DNA from: UBA7396 sp964404065
GTDB lineage: Bacteria > Patescibacteriota > Gracilibacteria > BD1-5 > UBA6164
Direction of reading: 5' to 3'
Assembly: GCA_964404065.1 (NCBI GenBank)
Contig: CAYOIP010000027.1
Coordinates: 1-16,066 of the forward strand
Length of the DNA: 16,066 nucleotides
A model generated the notes under the pieces. That model was not told where the DNA came from, searched no databases, and saw nothing but the letters and a program-made list of their open reading frames with translations. This document shows positions 14,058 through 16,066 of this stretch, piece after piece; the first letter of the stretch is position 1, and each line of letters opens with the position of its first letter. Position numbers and translations under genes: made by a program.

Positions 14058-16066
14058 TTTATGATTTAAATTTTTTGGTTTACTTTTCTCTTCCTTGTGT
14101 TCTTTATAGTTTTTAACTATATCAAAATCTTTATTTATATAATCAAATCAGTTTTTTATTTCAAGTTCATAGTATCAGCTTTCTGGTTTTATTACTTTAT
14201 TTTTCTTTTCATCATTTACTATTTCTAATCTATAGTTTCAAGGTTTTATATTTTCTAATTTAAAAGTTCAGTCTTTTGCTATTTTTATTAATTGTCTTTT
14301 TGTATATTTTTCTTTTTTATGTCTTTTGTTTTTATCTTCATCTTTTCTTTCAAGCATAAGTATTATATCATTATATTTTTCTTTTTCATCTTTTTTTATT
14401 TTTTGATCTTCTAATATATTTATTTTTCAACTTATACTTGATTTTTCATTAGTAGTATTCACAGGATTTTCTATTGCCTGACTTGTTTTTGATATATCTA
14501 TAATTCAGTCATTATTTATGTCTGCTTGATAAACTACAGCATTGTTTGTATTATTCACAACATTATTCCAATTTACTGAAACTGTTTGTAATCAAGTTTG
14601 GTTTTCTATTTGTGGGACATATACTGTTCATGTTCAATTATTTTGGAAGTTATCCACCATTATATCATATTTTCAAGTTCATGTCTTAGTATCGTCAAAA
14701 TCTATAAATAATCAAGTTCAAGTTGAGTTGTATATATCTGTTTGTCATGAACTAGTAGTCACTCATGATACTTTTGTATAATAGTCTCATCAGGCTATCA
14801 TTAAATCATAATTTTCATCTGCTTTTCAAGAAACTTTTATAGTGAGTCAATCTATTTTTTGTGGGATATATATTTGTTTCCAAGTATTTTTAGTACTTTC
14901 TCATGAGTTAAGAGGAGTGAATATTTTTACTCAAGGAATATTTTCATATAATTCTCAATTTTCATATCAAGTTTTATTTCAATTTTTATCAACAATTAAT
15001 ATATCAGAATTTCAACTCAAAGTATAGAGAGTATCCGTATTATTAAATCATATAGGAGATGAAGTATTAGTATATATTTCATCCATTGCAACTGCTCAAA
15101 ATCTAGTAAAATCCCAATTATATCAATCTATAACAAATGTATTTTTTTCTAAATTTATTTCAATATATCTTTCATAAGCATATTTATTATTAAAAACTGG
15201 ATAAGGTACCGCATTATCCCAAATATATATTCTATTTCATTCTACTTTATAAGCTATAACGGCATGTCATCAATTAGAACAATTAAATCAAAGTATATTA
15301 CATCAATATTTTCACTTAAAACCTATAAGATATGCTTTATTTGGATATTTTTTTATTTTATTAAGTATCTCTATTGGAGTTTCATTATCTTGGGACCAAC
15401 TTAATTTATCTAAAAAATATTCATCATATTGATATAATTGATAAGATAAAATAGCTTTTATATTATCATCAAATCATATCCATTGATATCAGTTACTTTC
15501 ATCTTCAGTATTTACCTTAATTTTATCACGAATATATCAAGTTCATATATTATTACTAAATTCTGGAAAACTTTTTTGAACTTTTTCAGGATAATATTTT
15601 TGAGTAAGTGCAGATAATGCTAATCAAAAACAATTTCAGTTAAATATATTGGGTTGTTCATTATTTAATCAAATAGTTTCAAATGCACGTAATGATTTAA
15701 GACTTCATATTTCAAATCAAGATGATGTATTAAAAACTGTATTAAACATATCCCATTTATTTCAAGGAATATAATCCATATGAAAAAATGGAAATTCAGA
15801 ATCAGTATAATAATTAACTCATCAATTAAGTTCTTTATAATCAGGATTACTATTAATAAAACTATACCCATAAGGATAAGGTTCAAATCATTCAAACCGT
15901 GAAAAATCAGTTTCATTTGAGTTATTATTTCCAAAATCTGCCCACTCACTAGAATTTCCATTTTCATCAGTAGCTCTTACTTTCCAAAAATAATCTCATG
16001 CTCATTGGAAAGGAACAGTTATAGTTCAAGTTCAAGAAGTAAAATAATCTGTAGATTTTGTATAAA
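14055..16066 (-). CDS. large surface protein with cysteine-protease-like and Cna-B-like domains (5' end outside window)
   Basis: The visible part is 669 residues, entering from the right edge (first full codon at 16064) and ending at TAA 14057-14055. Residue numbers count from the edge. Residues about 1-50 look like the end of a fibronectin-III-type domain (TVPFQGAGDYFWKVRATDEN). Residues about 130-310 resemble a papain/C39-like peptidase: Cys145 in FNGNCFGLALS, His267 in GGHAVIAYKV, and Asp283-Asn284 in IYIWDNAVPYP, the Cys-His-Asp/Asn order of that fold. A beta-rich region follows with threonine/glycine stretches (NNGTGTVYVPQIENQTG) and an EF-hand-like loop DINNDGIIDIS. The C-terminus is a Cna-B-like module (ISGKINILED ... 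DGTFKLENIKPGNYRLEI) and a basic tail. Many Gly are TGA. Secretion and a surface role are inferred, and protease activity is unproven. It heads a tight run with paralogues 1 and 2. Confidence 0.85.
14100..14656 (-). repeat. parental segment of two dispersed gene fragments
   Basis: The 3' part of the large surface gene recurs in two separate pieces: 14379-14656 at 11217-11494, and 14100-14312 at 12652-12864. The intervening part of about 66 bases (14313-14378, Lys/Glu-rich) is in neither copy. Relative to transcription the two pieces appear in swapped order, as expected from tandem duplication followed by deletions. Confidence 0.85.

Noticed and set aside
11217..14656. CRISPR array or insertion sequence behind the repeats
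   Set aside because: Repeats are few, long and coding, with no regular spacers, terminal inverted repeats or transposase.
14542..15027. Two plus-strand frames opposite the large surface gene
   Set aside because: The minus-strand frame is continuous with domain motifs across this stretch. These frames are Phe/Ser/Val-rich complements.
15665..15967. 100-residue minus-strand frame in another phase of the surface gene
   Set aside because: It is out of frame with the continuous 669-residue reading that carries the protease-like and Cna-B-like motifs.

Overview
The window comes from a bacterium that reads UGA as glycine (translation table 25). In the universally conserved RpoC active-site motif NADFDGD the second glycine is encoded by TGA, and the same holds in RpoB, in a rubredoxin domain and in nucleotide-binding loops. 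With the strong AT bias this points to Candidatus Gracilibacteria or Absconditabacteria (BD1-5/SR1), small-genome members of the Patescibacteria/CPR. Only TAA and TAG act as stops, so genes that look shredded under the standard code are intact here. All coordinates below assume table 25.

Left edge (1-567): two plus-strand genes, the 3' end of an unrecognised gene and a small exported protein. They converge on the minus-strand genes at a shared hairpin. Redox module (540-3383, minus): an FMN-binding-domain lipoprotein, then a polytopic ferric-reductase-like membrane protein fused to rubredoxin and a ferredoxin-reductase-type FAD/NAD(P) module, then an ApbE flavin transferase. Together they suggest an electron path from NAD(P)H through the membrane to a covalently flavinylated lipoprotein outside the cytoplasmic membrane.

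Core (3490-11072, minus): rpoC and rpoB, complete and in the usual rpoB-rpoC order. There is a structured intergenic region between them, a structured rpoB leader, a likely promoter, and a terminator after rpoC.

Surface cassette (about 11217-16066, minus): a large, 5'-truncated secreted protein with a papain/C39-like cysteine-protease-like domain, an EF-hand-like loop and a C-terminal Cna-B-like domain. It is followed by four paralogous small membrane-anchored proteins in two close pairs. Two broken copies of the large gene's 3' part are interspersed among them. The arrangement looks like a tandemly duplicated and partly decayed surface-protein array lying directly upstream of rpoBC. Aligned copies exchange TGA and GGA codons, which independently supports TGA = Gly.

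No tRNA, rRNA, CRISPR array, transposase or replication origin was recognised. Every stretch longer than 300 bases is covered by a gene or gene remnant.
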